From assembly GCA_021018815.1 (NCBI GenBank), contig JAITYX010000005.1, forward strand, positions 10,201,501-10,265,500: a DNA stretch of 64,000 bases, given 5' to 3'. Numbering within the stretch: position 1 is the first letter of the stretch; each line of letters starts with the position of its first letter. Shown here one piece after another: positions 60,580 through 64,000 of this stretch. A program made the translations under genes and the position numbers. The notes under the pieces are model-generated. The model ran no database searches and was not told the origin of the DNA. It saw nothing but the letters and a program-made list of their open reading frames with translations. Origin of the DNA: Talinum fruticosum (Eukaryota; Streptophyta; Magnoliopsida; Caryophyllales; Talinaceae).

Positions 60580-61000
60580 TAGACACATAAACACTATTAT
60601 CCTAGAAGCTTCCAAGTTTCGTTAGCCATAACTTTAATATCCATCTTCATTTGCCTAACATCATTTGCTATGCTTGTCATATGATCCTTCATCTCGATGA
60701 TTACTTCATTAACATTGCATCCAACACGCCTTTCTTTAGAAACACCAATTCTACTACTTTGAGTTGTGTTTCTCCCCCACGAACTTCATCTTCCGTAGCC
60801 CGAATAAAAAGGCACCACATTTCATGCAAGCATAGTAAGGCCTCGGGAAGTTCTTCCGAGATCTAGACACACTCGTATTCCACTTCACAAGGCAATCTGC
60901 ATCTTGGACAATTAATTTTCTTTCTCACATCATCATATCCTTGATTAGAAGATCCATCCGTACTTCTTATTGTATCTAAACAACACAATAACACCAAATT
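60580..61000 (-). pseudogene. GRF-type zinc-finger-like ORF convergent to the transposase
   Basis: On the minus strand: STDGSSNQGYDDVRKKINCP, then CRLPCEVEYE (about 60870-60905), then in a shifted frame SRSRKNFPRPYYACMKCGAF, and further on NEVIIEMKDHMTSIANDVRQ followed by MKMDIKVMATKLGSF and a stop near 60600. The Cys pairs around an NF.R.YY.C block, followed by a short coiled coil, resemble small plant GRF-zinc-finger proteins of the At4g04775 kind, which often occur near MULEs. At least two frame changes are needed, so it is broken. Family assignment is by eye and tentative. Confidence 0.4.
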
Positions 61001-61336
61001 TCGTAGGGATAGATGCAGTAGAACAAGATAAGAACAACATAAGGATATAAAAAGAAGAACAAAAACATTACGAATCAAATTGAAAAGAAGAAGAATAAGA
61101 TATTATTAGATTTCGTACCTCAAGATTCACGGGCTCTAATTTTCGATTTTAATTGCTCCAATTTTTAAATTACCGTGTGCGGATTTCGTGTGTATGCAGA
61201 TCTTCCTTTGTGAACTTGGGTCCTCCACGAGAAGAACCGAGACAAAAACAATGAAATTTCTGGAAAAGCTCGGAACTAACTAATAACCTTATCTATTACT
61301 TGTTTTGGTTAATATTTTAATTCTAAGTCTAACGGT

Positions 61337-62869
61337 TGAAGACTCGGACTACGCATTTATATCATTCTGAGTACTATCAAGGAATAGGTACAAACCTCAC
61401 GCCTTCTAGGTTTTGATTACAAGTCATTCTGAGTGTTATAGAAACTATTCCGAGTGTTATAGAAACTATTCCGAGTGTTACGAAACTATTGCATATGTTT
61501 TCATTCGATTCCGATCGACTCGAAAGCATAGTCTTGTTCATCAACTCACACCGATGGTTCCGAGCCACTCGGACATCACTAAGACTTATCGTATGTTCAA
61601 ATAATCTCACTAACACTTTCAAACTAAGTTCGACTTCATATTCCAAGATAAAGTAAATTACAGCTTTAATTCAACTCTCTAAGTCAACATGTTTATTTGA
61701 ACTGTGTTTGTCTAGATCAAGTACTCATACTCGATATTCTCTTTATAACTTGATCTTTCCTTAGACCGACTCGAGATGGAATTTGAGTATAATGAATATT
61801 AGACTCGGAAAATTCTACTTTTCTAGGACTCGAGATAATTATGCACTTAATTATCTTAATTAAATTATTATCTATGCCTAATCTTGGACCAAAGTATTTT
61901 ATACTTTGATAACCAAAATTTCTTTACTTTTGTAGGTTATCTAAACGAGGTTATCCTATTTTTGAATTACAAAAGTAACCGAGCTTCAAGTCTGTCAATC
62001 ACTAGCGGACAAGGCTTTTCTACTTCTAAACCGGGCCTAGACATCGTGTTAGGGTTGTCTATTTCCAAAACTGGAAATCTTCAACGCTAAGCTCAACGGT
62101 GGTTTCCACCCTACTTTTCGGACACCACCAGTGGATTGAGACATCATAAGGAGTCAAGAGCCGTTGCACAATGTTCACAACTCAACGGATCTTTTCCGAG
62201 TGACTCGGAAGAACCATTACAATGGTCACAAAGGACTTCTATTAAGAAGATAGTCACAACGGCTAAACTGGCTTGGTCGTCTATAAATAGAAGCCACCTC
62301 TCAAGACTTGAAGATTGCTTGGAATTATTTGTCAATATACATAACTTAAGCGAAAATCTTTATATACACACTCAATCTTCTACTTACAACTCCCAACTTG
62401 TAATTCATACTTTCCGAGTTGTAAAGTCTTGTAATTAGTCACAAACTCTTTCTTACTTTCTGAGTAAGGCCCCTTGACCGAGCTATAAGGGTTAACTTAG
62501 CTCGGTTGTCCCTAACTCGTAAAGGTTACCTCGGTTAGGAAGTACTATATCGGATAAGGGAACTTCGAGTCTAGGAATACTTTGTTAGGAATTGTTTAAG
62601 GGAGCAATTCGATTGAGTTAGTCTACTGTATTTTGTGGATTTAAAATAGTGGATTTGACTTCGTGCTTGGATTAGCACCGGCCGTGGTTTTCACGCCCGG
62701 GAGGGTTTCCATGTAATTCCGAGTTTACACTTTTCCGAGTCCAATCTAGACTCGGATTATCTTGATTATTCAGTTTAAACTTTAACCCTTCCATTTTGTG
62801 AAAATTTCCTCATCACCCTATTCACCCGCCCCTCTAGGATGACTTAGACTCTCTAGGAGTAAACCTTCA
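61337..62869 (+). repeat. solo LTR E (copia family), TSD ACGGT
   Basis: TGAAGACTCGG...CTTCA, 1533 bases, flanked by ACGGT at 61332-61336 and 62870-62874. TATA box at 62282. Hairpin 1 at 62477-62506 is perfectly paired over nine bases; hairpin 2 is at 62511-62539. Confidence 0.95.
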
Positions 62870-62874
62870 ACGGT

Positions 62875-63687
62875 CTTTTCTTTCTGCTTTTCCAATTACA
62901 AAAGCTGGAAAAAGAGTTGTTGGAAGCTAGGACCAAGGCACAACGACTATTTCAAGGTGGTCCATAAATTTGAGTGACTCGGACAATCCGTTACAATGGC
63001 TAGTTGACCCAACAGCTTCAGTAGAAAGACGTTGGAGGCTCAACGGCTATCTCTTCAAGGCGGACTATTTATAAAAGCCTTAGCACAAGATTTCAACTAA
63101 GGAATCGAAGAAAGAGAGAGACCATATTGAACATCTTCTCTAGCTTACAACTCCCAAACTGTAATTCTAATATTCCGAGTTGTATTCTTGTATTGTAATT
63201 CTTACTACTCTTCTATTCTTTCTCTCTCGACCGAGTTGTAAAGGTTACCTTAACTCGGTTGTCCCAAACTCGTAAAGGTTACCTCAGTTTGGAAGGACCA
63301 AGTTAGATAAGGGAACTTCTAACCGTGGGAAAAATTAAAGGATCCCAAGCCGATAAGGTAACTTCAACTTGGAAGTACTAGGTCAGTCATATAAGGTAAA
63401 TTCTAAGCCTGGGAAAATTATAATAGATTTTTTGGGAACAAATCTCAGTAGTCATATTCTTTGTCATTGAGGATTCAATTAGTGGATTTGACTTGGTGCT
63501 TAGATTAGCACTGTCCGTAGTTTTCTACCCCATAGGGGTTCCCATATATTTATGAGTGTTTATCTTTCTAAGTTAAATCTAGACTCGAATCGCTTTATCT
63601 ATGTGTTTGTGCAAAAGCTGTATAAATTTTCTCATCACCCTATTCACCCCCTCTAGGTGACTTAAACTCTCAAAGAGCAAACCTTCA
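62875..63687 (+). repeat. right part of a related copia LTR
   Basis: A diverged subfamily: TTTATAAAAGCC in place of the TATA box near 63067, hairpins at 63230-63259 and 63264-63292, the ATTCACCCCCTCTAGGTGAC block, and the end CTTCA. A primer site follows at once. Its left end is missing here; the proposed match is 54459-54646. Confidence 0.8.
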
Positions 63688-63704
63688 ATTGGTATAAGAG
63701 CCTA
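63688..63704 (+). other. primer-binding site of the split copia element
   Basis: TTGGTATAAGAGCCTAG directly after the LTR end, related to the initiator tRNA-Met site. Shows that this LTR was a 5' LTR and not a solo LTR. The internal region is cut after 48 bases by the next LTR. Confidence 0.75.
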
Positions 63705-63735
63705 GCCTTCACAAAAAGATCTCACAATCCAAAGG

Positions 63736-64000
63736 TGAAGGTTTTCTCTTGGAGAGTCTAAGTCACCCTAGAGGGGAGGGGGTGAATAGGGTGATGATGA
63801 AATTTGCTTGAAATTTAAAATAGATATGACTATGAGGTAAGTGAGAGTCAAGAATGAACTCGGAAAAGCACTCGACTCGAGTTCGATAAAGAATGAAGAA
63901 ACAGATTAAACGGAACTTTAAAACTGTCCGAGTCTAGAATGCACTCGGAAAAGTAATAACTCGAAAGTACGTGGAAATCCTCCCGGGGCGGAAAACCACA
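63736..64000 (-). repeat. copia-family LTR, cut by the window edge
   Basis: Reverse-orientation LTR starting TGAAGGTTTTCTCTTGG with the CACCCTAGAGGGG block. Left flank AAAGG. It is inserted just inside the preceding element; whether it is solo or part of a full element cannot be seen. Confidence 0.85.

Larger units (their letters stand above)
56183..61331 (+). mobile_element. Mutator-like (MULE) transposon remnant
   Basis: Contains a decayed MULE transposase on the plus strand and, facing it, a zinc-finger-like remnant. No convincing long terminal inverted repeats or 9-bp duplication could be identified, so the outer limits are set by the neighbouring solo LTRs and are approximate. It appears to lie inside a copia LTR whose halves flank it. 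Confidence 0.6.

Overview
This is a 64 kb piece of a flowering-plant nuclear genome. The evidence is a spliced gene for a plant-specific PMT-type putative methyltransferase with GT-AG introns, two classes of LTR retrotransposon, LINE and Mutator-like remnants, MITE-like repeats, AT-rich spacers and long microsatellites. The species cannot be told from the sequence. No rRNA gene, tRNA gene or CRISPR array was seen.

Layout. 1-8.9 kb: one host gene on the minus strand, closest to Arabidopsis PMT9. Six exons are visible; the last coding part (about 110 residues) lies off the left edge or is lost. The terminal intron side (below 3.65 kb) holds two LINE fragments in opposite orientations, a MITE-like repeat and a small element with perfect 20-bp inverted ends. 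8.9-13.5 kb: AT-rich spacer with a hairpin MITE-like repeat and a trinucleotide microsatellite. 13.55-22.31 kb: a complete-looking but non-autonomous Ty3/gypsy element on the minus strand, with about 600-bp LTRs, TG...CA ends and a 5-bp duplication. It carries a broken gag and protease, no reverse transcriptase or integrase, a repeat-filled interior, and a small antisense ORF with its own TATA box. 22.3-24.1 kb: spacer with a (TA)n tract and a MITE-like repeat.

24.1-64 kb: a nest dominated by one Ty1/copia family of SIRE/Maximus type, recognised by LTRs of about 1.5 kb beginning TGAAG and ending CTTCA, a TTGGTAT-type primer site and an extra ORF after pol. There are two long plus-strand copies (24.1-33.3 and 33.3-42.7 kb), a 5' half copy on the minus strand (47.6-51.5 kb), five solo LTRs each with a 5-bp target duplication, a related LTR split by a Mutator-like transposon (54.5/62.9-63.7 kb), and an LTR cut by the right edge. 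One solo LTR sits inside a 2.9-kb non-copia solo LTR (42.8-47.2 kb) that itself landed in a TTA microsatellite. A degraded MULE transposase with one intact intron and a convergent zinc-finger-like remnant fills 56.2-61.3 kb.

Nothing here forms an operon or pathway. Only the PMT9-like gene looks functional, and it is incomplete in this window. All transposon ORFs carry stops, frameshifts or deletions. The most notable signals are in the copia LTRs: a run of three hairpins after the TATA box whose stems show compensatory changes between copies, and clusters of AACGG motifs before both the LTR TATA box and the internal TATA box of the extra ORF.
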